Source of the DNA: CBDFGS01 sp965247255
Lineage (GTDB): Bacteria > Chloroflexota > Dehalococcoidia > Lucifugimonadales > CAUZJF01
Assembly (NCBI GenBank): GCA_965247255.1
Contig: CBDFGS010000010.1
Span: 124,001 to 188,000 of the forward strand
Direction: 5' to 3'
DNA length: 64,000 bases
Positions 34,001-43,229 of the stretch are shown here, one piece after another. How positions within the stretch are numbered: position 1 is the stretch's first letter; the number at the start of each line of letters is the position of its first letter. The position numbers and the translations under genes are program-made. The notes beneath the pieces were generated by a model, which saw only the letters and a program-made list of their open reading frames with translations, ran no database searches and was not told the DNA's origin.

Positions 34001-36337
34001 ATGACGAACGGTACGAGGCAACATCAACCATGGGAGACGATTCTCGTTGCAGGGAAAGGTCCAGGTAGTCTTGTATGGGTTGCTCGTGAAGGACTCTTAT
34101 CACGCCATGTCCAAGGATCCTATGTCGAGGTAGGTCTTAGCCTCGTAGACGAATCGGTCTTGGCGTTGGTCGATTTGGCGATTGGCCGGCGCTCCAACGT
34201 GACAATTGTGTATCCGTCGCCCGCAGGCGATGTGTCAGTGTTGCTCGCAGCTCAGATACTGATCATGGGTCTTCAAGGCCGCCGTAACTCACATTCCGTA
34301 GGAGTAGTGACAGCCGACACGACTACCGCGGCTCGGACATGGAGCCAGTTGAGCTTCGGGCGCCCAGGCGAGCGAGTCGCGATTAGCGAAGTCTTCCCTT
34401 GCCTGAGAGCAGGACCAAATGGCGAGTATCCTCGCAAACGCCGAGACTTCAAAGGCCTGATGGTAGGACGACAATTCTCGGACTGGCCGGTCGACATTGT
34501 CATCCGAGACCACCTAGCAGGACCTGCCCCTGGGACTCCTACGGTTCCCACAATCAACGTCCACGCCGATCCGTTGGAATCTTCCTTGCAAGATGCTTCT
34601 AGTGGTGGTGAGCCGATCTGGGGTTGGGGAGCGGGGGATGTAGCCATGCTGACCTCGACTCAACCCGAAGGTGCGCACCGCCGCTCACCGTTCTCCGTAG
34701 CCGAGGACCGGCTCACCACTATCGCCTCCGGGATACACCGGACGATTCGAGTCGCATACAACCAAGAGGCTGAATATTCTGCGAAGGCACTCAAGGACGA
34801 TCTGCTTACGCTCCACCAGATGGCCGGGACCAGTCCCTCGGCACAACTGCTGCGAGGACTCAGGGTTGCCTGGCATCATCAGAGAACCCTCCAGGCACTA
34901 CCCGTACGTCCGTCCCAATTCGATCGGTTTGCGGGGCTTCCGCCGATTGCTGCCCGGCCGACAGCTACATACGAACCGGAGATGCGCACATGGGCTCGCA
35001 CTCTCGGCGGCGAGATAGGAGAGTTGGCCGAGATCATCGCCGCAGATTTGGCAGACCTCAGGGACGCCCTTGAGAAATCCCCTCCATTCATTACCGAGCT
35101 CTCTGAGGTAGCTGCCGGAGACGAAGAGGCACTCATCGTTGTTCCCAACGGCACGGCGGCTCGGGCGCTGCTGGACGAACTAGATGGGGATGTAAAGCGC
35201 GGCAACTCCGGTCGCTGCGAAGTCGTCTCCATGCGCAGTTTACATCGCATAGGTACGTGGAGAAGGGCATTCTTCGTTGGAATGCCGCCCCGATGGCACT
35301 GGCATCGTCTGGACTCGGGTCTCGCTGCGGAACTGCATCTCCTAGTGTTAGGAGACGCCGAAGCGGCGTTGAGTTGCCGCTCGCTTGCAGCACTCCATGA
35401 AGCTCGGAATGGATGGGCCAGCACCAGCATGAGAAGATATGCATGGACACGACTCACAGGTGCTACTCCACCGCCGGACCCTCAGAATCGGATCCAGGTA
35501 CTCAGCGAACCTGAGGTGGTGGGCGCTCATGAATTCATACCGGCACCGGACCCTTTCGAGGCTTTTGAACCATTGCTTGTCTCAGTCCCTCTATTCGGTG
35601 AGGAAGGCCCCAGCGAGACGCTTGCGGCTGAGGGAGAAGATGGTCACTGGCATACGGAAGTGGAGGCCGTCGAAGTCAATACAGACTCGGGAATCATTCT
35701 CCTACCCGTGGATCGTGCAGTGGATGTGCGGGCAGGCAACAGATTGGATGAGGTTCGAGCAGATCGATTGGTCCCAGGTATGTTCTTGCTAATAAACCGC
35801 AGTGCTGGAAGGGTCGGCCTGCTTGATGCGGTAGCGGAGCAGCTACGCAGTCACCGTCCTGACCTATATGCGGCGAATCTGATCATTAGAGACCTGCGTG
35901 CGTCCATTCGTGAGAGTTTTCTTCGGTCAGGAATCAGCGTGGTTGACCTCTACGAGAGGCTCGTCGCTCTCGGTTTCGCCAAGACTTACCAGGCAGCCCG
36001 AGGATATGTGGTCGACGGTGGGCCGTTGGCACCCAGGGACTTGTCGGACCTAAGGAGACTAAACACGAGTCTAAGCATAGGCTACGATGACCGAAGAATT
36101 ACAGAGGTGTTCACCGCTGTTCAGAGAGAGCGCACTTTTCGGAGGGCGACCGGAAGGGCCCTGGCCACAGCAGCGCGCAGCACGGTCCTGATGCCTGATG
36201 CCGACCTAGTTGACGCCGACACTGGATTGTCTGTGGCTGACCTGCAGGAATTGATACTTGAAGCAAAGGTTCTTGCAGTTCGGCACTGTGAAGCGCCTGT
36301 ATCCTTGAGCGAAACCGGCCTATTGTTGGGAGCGTGA
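34001..36337 (+). CDS. drmE: DISARM DrmE-like protein
   Basis: A 778-residue protein starting 15 bases after drmMII, with aggagag about 8 bases before ATG 34001. No standard motif is obvious. Segments such as ITVVYPSPAGDVSVLLAAQI-like hydrophobic strands near residue 68, LIVVPNGTAARALLDELDGD near 378 and RRAFFVGMPPRW near 425 suggest a degenerate helicase-like or P-loop-derived fold without a clean Walker A. Assignment as DrmE rests mainly on size and on its place between the cytosine methylase and drmA, which defines class 2 DISARM. Role in the system is not established. Confidence 0.6.
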   Translation: MTNGTRQHQPWETILVAGKGPGSLVWVAREGLLSRHVQGSYVEVGLSLVDESVLALVDLAIGRRSNVTIVYPSPAGDVSVLLAAQILIMGLQGRRNSHSVGVVTADTTTAARTWSQLSFGRPGERVAISEVFPCLRAGPNGEYPRKRRDFKGLMVGRQFSDWPVDIVIRDHLAGPAPGTPTVPTINVHADPLESSLQDASSGGEPIWGWGAGDVAMLTSTQPEGAHRRSPFSVAEDRLTTIASGIHRTIRVAYNQEAEYSAKALKDDLLTLHQMAGTSPSAQLLRGLRVAWHHQRTLQALPVRPSQFDRFAGLPPIAARPTATYEPEMRTWARTLGGEIGELAEIIAADLADLRDALEKSPPFITELSEVAAGDEEALIVVPNGTAARALLDELDGDVKRGNSGRCEVVSMRSLHRIGTWRRAFFVGMPPRWHWHRLDSGLAAELHLLVLGDAEAALSCRSLAALHEARNGWASTSMRRYAWTRLTGATPPPDPQNRIQVLSEPEVVGAHEFIPAPDPFEAFEPLLVSVPLFGEEGPSETLAAEGEDGHWHTEVEAVEVNTDSGIILLPVDRAVDVRAGNRLDEVRADRLVPGMFLLINRSAGRVGLLDAVAEQLRSHRPDLYAANLIIRDLRASIRESFLRSGISVVDLYERLVALGFAKTYQAARGYVVDGGPLAPRDLSDLRRLNTSLSIGYDDRRITEVFTAVQRERTFRRATGRALATAARSTVLMPDADLVDADTGLSVADLQELILEAKVLAVRHCEAPVSLSETGLLLGA

Positions 36338-36341
36338 GAGC

Positions 36342-39300
36342 ATGACGTCTATTGTCCAAGAACACGAAGAACGTTTCTTGGGATGGCTTCTTGAGAATGT
36401 AATCCGAGAGGCGCGAGGTGATCTTTACCAGAGGCTGACGGTTGGCCCAGAGGGCAGATTCTGGCTTGGTCGCCTCGCTCCCGAAATCGTTGTACAGCAA
36501 AGTCCCCTCGGCGAACGGGCAGAGCGCCTTTTCCCCTGTGCCCTAGGGATTCGAGTGAGACCGTCCGAACTCGATGGTCGTACCCTGCACTGCACCGCCC
36601 GCATGGCTGGTTGGAGAGAGATTGCCGACCACCGCGATGGCCCAGACGATTATAAGTGGGAAAAGACCACCACTGTGGAGGTCACGGTGGACTTCCCAGC
36701 TCCTAAGCGACCAGATGAAGTGTCAAAGGCCGGTCGGTTGGAGTTCGCTCAGGCGTTCACATCTGCTTCCGCGGACGGGCTAGCAGCTGAAGTTCAGGCT
36801 GAGATCGAAATCGGCCAGCAAGGCCCCGAGCTCGTAGTGACGGTCGTCAATATCTCACCGGAAGAGATTCAAGGACTCGACACCAATCTGTATGAGGTTC
36901 GACTCTCGGTAGACGTAGGCCCTACAGTCCCGTTCTCTCTTGATGCTCTTCCCGACTCATTCAGGTACGACCGCCTTGTGGCTGCATATGGCATAAACGG
37001 AGGAGTCGACCGAAGGGCTGCCACTAATGTCTTCTCAACATCCGATTACGCGCAGGGGAATCAGTATAGGCCGACCTATTGGGACGACTCATCGATTCCC
37101 AGCCAGCCCGACCTGACATTTGTTGGGTTGGCCAGAGATCCACTGCCGAGACTGCGGTCTCTGCTCACAGATCTAGAGAGGTGGACCGCGCAGAATTGGA
37201 ATGTCGGAGTATTGAAGGTGCGTGCAGACCAAGAGGTTTGGTCATCTGACATGATGGAACTGGCCCGATCCGAAGCCGACCGTGCACGCCAAGAAGTCGA
37301 TCGCCTGCGCGTTGGAATTGGCCTGATGGAGACCGATGGCGAGTTGCGTCGCGCATTTTCGTTGGCAAACGAGGCATTCGGGAACACTGTATCTATCGAT
37401 TACGACTCATGGCGACCGTTCCAACTGGGCTTTGTGATTGCCAACATTGCTTCACTCTCTCCCACTACTGCTGAGGCTGAGAGACAAATTTTGGACACCC
37501 TCTGGTTTGCCACGGGTGGAGGGAAGACAGAGACTTACCTTCTCTTCACGCTGATAGCAGCCTTCTTCGATAGGCTGCGAGGAAAGAAGCACGGCATCTC
37601 TTCATGGGGTCGATTCCCACTAAGGATGCTATCCCTTCAACAAACCCAGCGATTTGCGGATGTTCTCGCTGCGGCCGAGCTGATAAGGCAGCGTGAGGAA
37701 CTTCAAGGTGATCGTTTTGCCCTTGGCTTTTTCGTTGGCGCAGCTGGCAGTCCGAATCGCATCGCCAAGCAAGAGGACAATAGATCTCTAGGCGGTGTGA
37801 CCAACGTCGGATTACGCGATCATGAAGAACTAGGCAAGTACCAAATTCTGATCCACTGCCCATTCTGCGCAACGTCAAAGCTTGAGGTCCTATTCGACGA
37901 AGCCAAGTGGGCACTTGAGCACAACTGCACTAACCCCAGTTGTCCCTGGGGGCAGCGACCTCTACCGTTCTTTATCGTCGATGACGAGATCTACCGGTGG
38001 CTTCCTACTGTCGTCCTCGGAACTTTGGACAAGGCAGCCAACGTCTCAAGGCAGGCGGCGATGCGAGGATTCTATGGATCTCCCGCAGGTTACTGTCCTG
38101 TTCCAGGCCATGGCTTCACTTACGCCCCTCGAGTCCACTCGCCAAGAGGTTGTCTGTATCCAGGGTGCCGTGAACAACCACTGAGCCTTCCACAAGGGCA
38201 CAACTTGTTCGGACCTACGGTCCGGATGCAAGACGAGTTGCATCTCCTGAGAGATAGCCTTGGGTCAATCGATTCTCACTATGAGTCACTTCTGGATGAC
38301 CTCCAAGTCTACTGGGGTAGCCGGCCTAAGCTCATAGCTTCCTCGGCTACTCTTGCGGGGCACTCACAACAGGCCCGCGCTCTCTATCGTCGCGAGGGTC
38401 GCATGTTCCCGATTCCAGGACCGCAGTCCACCCGTTCATTTTGGGTCCAAGATTCGGACCGACTGGCACGACGTTATATCGGGCTAGCGCCCCAAGGTGT
38501 GACGCTCGAGTATGCCAACGACCAACTCACGACAACCATGCAGGAAGCGGTGAGGCGAGCTCTAAGGGAACCAAGCCAAGTAGCCATGGAAGCTGATGTT
38601 CCCGAGCAGGCTATCCAGGACCTTGTCGAGGCCTACGGAATTGGGGTCGTATACGGCTCCACTCTCAAAGACGTCGAAGCGGCAGCCCGATCCTTTGAGG
38701 CCCAGATACCACTCGACGACCTCAACTCCGAGACCCTGACTGGCAGAACGCCCTTAGACGAGGTCAGAATGATCATCGAGCGCGTCAAGAATCCAGAAAC
38801 AGCTTTCCCTGACCGAATCCACCTGATTGCTGCGTCGTCAATGCTGTCACACGGCGTCGACCTGGACAGGTTGAACGTAATGGTCATGCTGGGCCTCCCT
38901 CTTTCGACAGCCGAATTCATTCAAACGACCGCAAGAGTAGGCAGAGCTCACCCAGGCCTCGTCTTCGTCATGCACAAGATTGTACGGGAGCGCGATGCTG
39001 CAATCTTCAAGACGTTCCCATCGTTCATCAAGCACATGGACCGCCTTGTCGATCCCGTTCCGATTACGTCCAAGAGCAGGCGCGTGTTGGAACTGACTTT
39101 CTCAGGCATGGAAATGGGCAGAATCCAGGGGATCCATGAGCCTGCTGCCCTGGCGAGAGGGCTTAGGCCATTGACCACAGTCCGTGGGTTGAGGCAGGCA
39201 TTCACTCAGCTTCAAATCAATGAGTCCGATGAACTACACGCTATGATCCGCGCACTTGGATTTGAGGGAGCCCTAGACTCCAAGCTGCGCCAAGATATGG

Positions 39301-39449
39301 AGCAGTACTTCCGGGAATTCTACCGTGCCTTGAACGATCCAGCGGATAGCGCCCAGTGGCCATCGGACCTTTTTCCTGGCGGAGGACCAATGCTGTCACT
39401 GAGAGACGTAGAGAAGCAAATTCCCGTCTATTCCCGAGGTGGTCGATGA
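36342..39449 (+). CDS. drmA: DISARM helicase DrmA
   Basis: A 1035-residue SF2-type helicase. Walker A ATGGGKTETY lies at about 390-399 and the Walker B box DELHLLRDSLG at about 631. SAT of motif III is near 667, and the C-terminal RecA lobe has SSMLSHGVDLDRLNVMVMLG with the arginine-finger motif TTARVGRAHPG near 860. Between the lobes are Cys clusters (CPFCATSK, CTNPSCPW, CPVPGHGF, CLYPGCRE) that could bind zinc. The N-terminal 370 residues form the DrmA-specific region. ATG 36342 follows the drmE stop by 4 bases. With DrmB it would bind and scan invading DNA. Confidence 0.9.
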   Translation: MTSIVQEHEERFLGWLLENVIREARGDLYQRLTVGPEGRFWLGRLAPEIVVQQSPLGERAERLFPCALGIRVRPSELDGRTLHCTARMAGWREIADHRDGPDDYKWEKTTTVEVTVDFPAPKRPDEVSKAGRLEFAQAFTSASADGLAAEVQAEIEIGQQGPELVVTVVNISPEEIQGLDTNLYEVRLSVDVGPTVPFSLDALPDSFRYDRLVAAYGINGGVDRRAATNVFSTSDYAQGNQYRPTYWDDSSIPSQPDLTFVGLARDPLPRLRSLLTDLERWTAQNWNVGVLKVRADQEVWSSDMMELARSEADRARQEVDRLRVGIGLMETDGELRRAFSLANEAFGNTVSIDYDSWRPFQLGFVIANIASLSPTTAEAERQILDTLWFATGGGKTETYLLFTLIAAFFDRLRGKKHGISSWGRFPLRMLSLQQTQRFADVLAAAELIRQREELQGDRFALGFFVGAAGSPNRIAKQEDNRSLGGVTNVGLRDHEELGKYQILIHCPFCATSKLEVLFDEAKWALEHNCTNPSCPWGQRPLPFFIVDDEIYRWLPTVVLGTLDKAANVSRQAAMRGFYGSPAGYCPVPGHGFTYAPRVHSPRGCLYPGCREQPLSLPQGHNLFGPTVRMQDELHLLRDSLGSIDSHYESLLDDLQVYWGSRPKLIASSATLAGHSQQARALYRREGRMFPIPGPQSTRSFWVQDSDRLARRYIGLAPQGVTLEYANDQLTTTMQEAVRRALREPSQVAMEADVPEQAIQDLVEAYGIGVVYGSTLKDVEAAARSFEAQIPLDDLNSETLTGRTPLDEVRMIIERVKNPETAFPDRIHLIAASSMLSHGVDLDRLNVMVMLGLPLSTAEFIQTTARVGRAHPGLVFVMHKIVRERDAAIFKTFPSFIKHMDRLVDPVPITSKSRRVLELTFSGMEMGRIQGIHEPAALARGLRPLTTVRGLRQAFTQLQINESDELHAMIRALGFEGALDSKLRQDMEQYFREFYRALNDPADSAQWPSDLFPGGGPMLSLRDVEKQIPVYSRGGR

Positions 39450-41155
39450 GAGTTGAGCGAGGAGCTTCCCAGATTCTATTCGGACTGTTGCCGGCTCAGA
39501 CTGTCGACCTAGAAGGGGGCGTGTGGCAGGTAAGTCGTTGGGCTGACCCGGTACATATTCCGATTGACCAGACGACTGTACGAGACGCACTCATCCAGGC
39601 AATCGCCCCGTGGCAAGCATCCCAGAATGATGGTGGCGTGTCAGCCGAGTTACACGGACACGCTCCAATTCAAGCCGTGGCGGTCAATGAGGATCGCGGC
39701 GTAGTAGTAGAACCGTTCCCAAAGCAATGGCGTTGTCGGCAATGCAATCGTATTGCAACTTCGTCGAGCCGGCCTTGCCAATGCGGGGCCGGGAGATTCG
39801 CCCAGATGCAGTTCGTCGCCTTCCACAAGTGCGGCCGCATACAGGAACCACGCCTTCAACGATGCCCAACACACCGCCAAGTTGCCGTGCGCCTCCCTGG
39901 GACAGCTGCCGCACGCGAGCTCTATTTCTTTTGCCCGATCTGCGACCGGCGACTCTCCAACGGGTTCCCATTCCAACCCTGTGAGTGCGGAACGCGAGAG
40001 GGAATGACCCGGAACGTGCACCGCGCTGGAACAGTGTTTGCGCCCCATTACACGGTCTTGGTGAACCCCCCTGACCCTGCCGAGGCAGCGAGGCTCAGAG
40101 CGACTGGCGGAGGTGCTCGGGCACTCGACTGGGTATTGGATGGATTGGGAGGAGCCGGACCTGGCGAGGGACAGCAAACTGTGCAGGGTTTTGAAGAAGC
40201 TTTGCTTCGGCAAGGCTTGTCACCCGATTTCGCAAGGGAGATGGCTCACCGTGCTCTTGAACGTGGAGAAGTGGAGCACGGTGCTACTGACACGCCTCTA
40301 GACCTCCCTAGCAACGTGCGCATCCGGGCGCAGGAGGAGGCCATTAGCCTGTCTTCAGCACTTGAGAAGGGGCGCGTTCGTGTTCAAGACATGGTTGACG
40401 ATTCGGAACCTCCGCTGAGGACGCTCTATGAGACAGCCTATCGTAGTCGAACCGTTCGCGCTGGCCTTGCCAACGTAGAGCTTCTTACCGACTTCCCGGT
40501 AACCACTTTAGCCTTCGGCTTCACGCGGGAGGGTCGGGATCCCGCGACTTCTACACTTGTGCCCTTCAGAGAACGTGGAGTAATTCAGGCCTACGGTCTA
40601 CAGGCTCACACCGAAGCGCTCCTCTTTCAACTTGATCCTGTCCTAGTTGCCAGCCATCTTCGCAGGCGTGGTTTTCAGGTGCCACAGACCACAGATGCAA
40701 GGATGGCAAGAGTCGAGTTGTTGCGGACAATGGAGATTCCACGTCCCACCGACGAACTGTTCCAACCCTTGGGTTCCGCAGTGGTTACGCTACTCCATTC
40801 TTATGGACACCGGCTCATTCGTTCTCTAGCTGCTGCTGCCGGAATCGAGCGAGACGGGTTGTCGGAATACCTACTGCCTCATCACCTTTCGGTGATCGTC
40901 TACGCGGCGTCCAGAGGAGAGTTCGTCTTGGGTGGACTTCAGTCGGTCTTTGAGACAGGGCTGGATACCGTTTTGAATCTGTTCGTTCACGGTGAATCTC
41001 GCTGCCCTCTGGACCCCGGCTGCCGAGCAGGTGGTGGTGCGTGTATGGCTTGTATCCACCTTGGTGAACCATCTTGTCGGTGGTTCAACCGCTTCCTCGA
41101 CCGCAGGGTGCTGTTCGGAGAAGACGGGTTCTTGTCCGAGGCGACTGATGCATGA
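39446..41155 (+). CDS. drmB: DISARM DUF1998 protein DrmB
   Basis: 569 residues. ATG 39446 overlaps the drmA stop (ATGA), so I prefer it to an ATG 90 bases upstream. Zinc-finger-like clusters at the N-terminus (WRCRQCNRIA, PCQCGAGRF, FFCPICDRRL, PCECGTREG) precede a C-terminal DUF1998 domain. That domain has YGHRLIRSLAAAAGI, LPHHLSVIVYAASRGEFVLG, LDTVLNLFVHGESRCPLDPG and CMACIHLGEPSC with the conserved cysteines. DrmB is known to pair with the DrmA helicase; here the two genes overlap, as expected for stoichiometric partners. Confidence 0.9.
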   Translation: MRVERGASQILFGLLPAQTVDLEGGVWQVSRWADPVHIPIDQTTVRDALIQAIAPWQASQNDGGVSAELHGHAPIQAVAVNEDRGVVVEPFPKQWRCRQCNRIATSSSRPCQCGAGRFAQMQFVAFHKCGRIQEPRLQRCPTHRQVAVRLPGTAAARELYFFCPICDRRLSNGFPFQPCECGTREGMTRNVHRAGTVFAPHYTVLVNPPDPAEAARLRATGGGARALDWVLDGLGGAGPGEGQQTVQGFEEALLRQGLSPDFAREMAHRALERGEVEHGATDTPLDLPSNVRIRAQEEAISLSSALEKGRVRVQDMVDDSEPPLRTLYETAYRSRTVRAGLANVELLTDFPVTTLAFGFTREGRDPATSTLVPFRERGVIQAYGLQAHTEALLFQLDPVLVASHLRRRGFQVPQTTDARMARVELLRTMEIPRPTDELFQPLGSAVVTLLHSYGHRLIRSLAAAAGIERDGLSEYLLPHHLSVIVYAASRGEFVLGGLQSVFETGLDTVLNLFVHGESRCPLDPGCRAGGGACMACIHLGEPSCRWFNRFLDRRVLFGEDGFLSEATDA

Positions 41156-41894
41156 TTCCGAGTTATTCGGCGGGGTGCTCTACACTGCAACGGATGTCGT
41201 CGCAGCAGCAGGCGTATTGGCTGAGCTGCTCAAGAAGCCCACAACTGACCGTGCGATCGCCATTCAGGCAGGCCTAGATCCCACTTTAGTCGATTCGCTG
41301 CGGGTGCTGGAACTTTCGGACCCAGTTGCCATCGATCATGCTTGTGCGTTGGGGGCTGCGTGGATTCTCGGCAGAAGGTCTATTCCTACGGGACACACGT
41401 GGGAAGCGGTTGCCAGCCTTCCCGTCCGCCTGCCATTGCTTGATAGTCTTCACCGAACCACTGCCGAGACTCTAATCGGGCTGGCCAACAAGGCTGAAAT
41501 AAGACTGCGTATGGCAGCTCCGTACATGGACGAGCAAGGAGTAGGCTACCTTACCGACAGCATTGTCGCAGCAACGTTGAGGCAGGTAGCAATCGAACGG
41601 ATCCGACCGGCGCAAGGGAAACGAGAGCACGCGTCCATCGCTTCTCTCCACCATTCCGTACGGAAGAAGGGAGACCCCGCCCGCTTTACGCTGCTCGACA
41701 CCATCGAAGGAGGACCATTCCCTCATCTGAAGGTCATGACGGTGGATGGGGTAGCAGCATACGTAGGCAGCGCAAACTTGACCGCTGCCGCGCTTGAAGG
41801 GCGCAACCTAGAACTAGGAGTACTCGTACACGGAAAGCAGGTTGAGGCAATTGACGAGTTCTTGGACATGTATACAGGAAGGGGCACTTCGTAG
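41148..41894 (+). CDS. drmC: DISARM phospholipase-D-like protein DrmC
   Basis: 248 residues from ATG 41148, overlapping the drmB stop by 8 bases. A single HKD motif is visible: PHLKVMTVDGVAAYVGSANL then TAAALEGRNLELGVLV near residues 194-230, as in DrmC proteins that dimerise to build one active site. The N-terminal part is helical. Proposed role is a nuclease, although DrmC is reported as dispensable in some DISARM systems. Its TAG is followed in the same frame by the endonuclease gene after only 15 bases. Confidence 0.85.
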   Translation: MHDSELFGGVLYTATDVVAAAGVLAELLKKPTTDRAIAIQAGLDPTLVDSLRVLELSDPVAIDHACALGAAWILGRRSIPTGHTWEAVASLPVRLPLLDSLHRTTAETLIGLANKAEIRLRMAAPYMDEQGVGYLTDSIVAATLRQVAIERIRPAQGKREHASIASLHHSVRKKGDPARFTLLDTIEGGPFPHLKVMTVDGVAAYVGSANLTAAALEGRNLELGVLVHGKQVEAIDEFLDMYTGRGTS

Positions 41895-41909
41895 ACGGCG
41901 AACGACGCC

Positions 41910-43184
41910 GTGCAGAAGGCGCACTTACTCCTTGGTCACGAAAGATGGCGCCAGGAAGAAGCCCAAGCGAGGGAGTGTCTGATCGTGCGAAGCTTCACAT
42001 ATGCAGAATTGCCGGGTGCTGATCTGATCGTCGACGCCGTTTACGAGGGTGAGCACGGGGGACAGTTATCAGGTGAAGCATTGTCCCACCTACTCCCTGG
42101 CGTCGGCAACCAAGGTGGCTTTCGATCGTCCGGCCGTGGTATGGACAAGAGATTCGTAGTTCTCTTCACGAGTGGAGAGGATAAGGACTGGCCGGATCTC
42201 CTGGACACGAGCACGGGACGCTTCATATATTACGGCGACAACAAGAGACCTGGACATGAACTACACGTAACTCAACGCAGAGGCAACAGAATTCTCCGCC
42301 ACGTTTTCGATCTGCTCCACGATAGTCCTCCCCAGCGACATCGGATTCCTCCTTTTCTGATCTTTGAGAAGTATTGGACTAATGTCAGCGCTCGCTCCTT
42401 CCAGTTCAGGGGATTGGCAGCTCCAGGATTCACGGGGGTGCCAACGACAGAAGACTTGGTTGCCATTTGGAAAACAACAGATGGTCAGAGGTTTCAGAAT
42501 TATCGTGCCGTCTTCACCATCCTAGACGCCCCTCAGATAAGCAGAGCATGGATAGACGACCTCAAGAAAGGAACACCTGACTCTCCTCATGCACCGGAGG
42601 CCTGGCACGAGTGGGTCGCAAGAGGAGATTACAGGGTCTTGGCTGCCGAGAGTACGGCGGTCGTCCGTCGCCAAGAGGCGCAATTACCGAATACAGAGAC
42701 GAAGGCCGCCATTCTTGAAACCGTGTGGCAACACTTCAAAGACGCGCCCCGTAACTTTGAGAGGTTTGCCGCCCGACTGTTCACAATGCATGACCCTAGA
42801 GTCGTCATCGATGAGGTCACACGCTATGTTGGCGATGGAGGACGGGACGCTGTCGGTAGGTACTTACTAGGCCTCAGCGACGATCCGGTCTATGTCGAGT
42901 TCTCACTTGAAGCGAAGTGCTATCGACCGCCATTGAACGGCCAGGGTGCTAACAGCGTGGGTGTGAAAGACGTGTCTCGTCTGATTTCGCGCATCCGTCA
43001 TAGACAGTTCGGCGTTTTGGTAACGACGTCGGTAGTAGCGCGTCAGGCTTATGAAGAGGTGCGCGAGGACCGTCATCCCATCATCTTCATTTGTGGCAAA
43101 GATATCGCCGACATATTGACAATCAGAGGGTTGAACACTCCCACGTTGGTTAAGGAGATGTTGGCGAATGAGTTTCCGTCATGA
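41910..43184 (+). CDS. AspBHI-type restriction endonuclease with Mrr-like catalytic domain
   Basis: 424 residues. The N-terminal half resembles the DNA-recognition domain of AspBHI-type enzymes: ADLIVDAVYEG, LSHLLPGVGNQGGFR, FVVLFTSGEDKDWPD, GRFIYYGDNKRPGHELH and RRGNRILRHVFDLLHD. The C-terminal part has an Mrr-type PD-(D/E)XK site: GRDAVGRY with Asp313, and VEFSLEAKCY with Glu334 and Lys336. AspBHI itself cuts DNA carrying 5-methylcytosine, so this enzyme may be modification-dependent. GTG 41910 has no clear ribosome-binding site; it lies in frame 15 bases after drmC, so coupling or read-through is likely. It is the last gene before IS1380 copy 2 and is not a standard DISARM component. Confidence 0.75.
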   Translation: MQKAHLLLGHERWRQEEAQARECLIVRSFTYAELPGADLIVDAVYEGEHGGQLSGEALSHLLPGVGNQGGFRSSGRGMDKRFVVLFTSGEDKDWPDLLDTSTGRFIYYGDNKRPGHELHVTQRRGNRILRHVFDLLHDSPPQRHRIPPFLIFEKYWTNVSARSFQFRGLAAPGFTGVPTTEDLVAIWKTTDGQRFQNYRAVFTILDAPQISRAWIDDLKKGTPDSPHAPEAWHEWVARGDYRVLAAESTAVVRRQEAQLPNTETKAAILETVWQHFKDAPRNFERFAARLFTMHDPRVVIDEVTRYVGDGGRDAVGRYLLGLSDDPVYVEFSLEAKCYRPPLNGQGANSVGVKDVSRLISRIRHRQFGVLVTTSVVARQAYEEVREDRHPIIFICGKDIADILTIRGLNTPTLVKEMLANEFPS

Positions 43185-43229
43185 GAGGAACAGAAATCGC
43201 TAGCGATACATATGCGGAGTACCTGTAAG

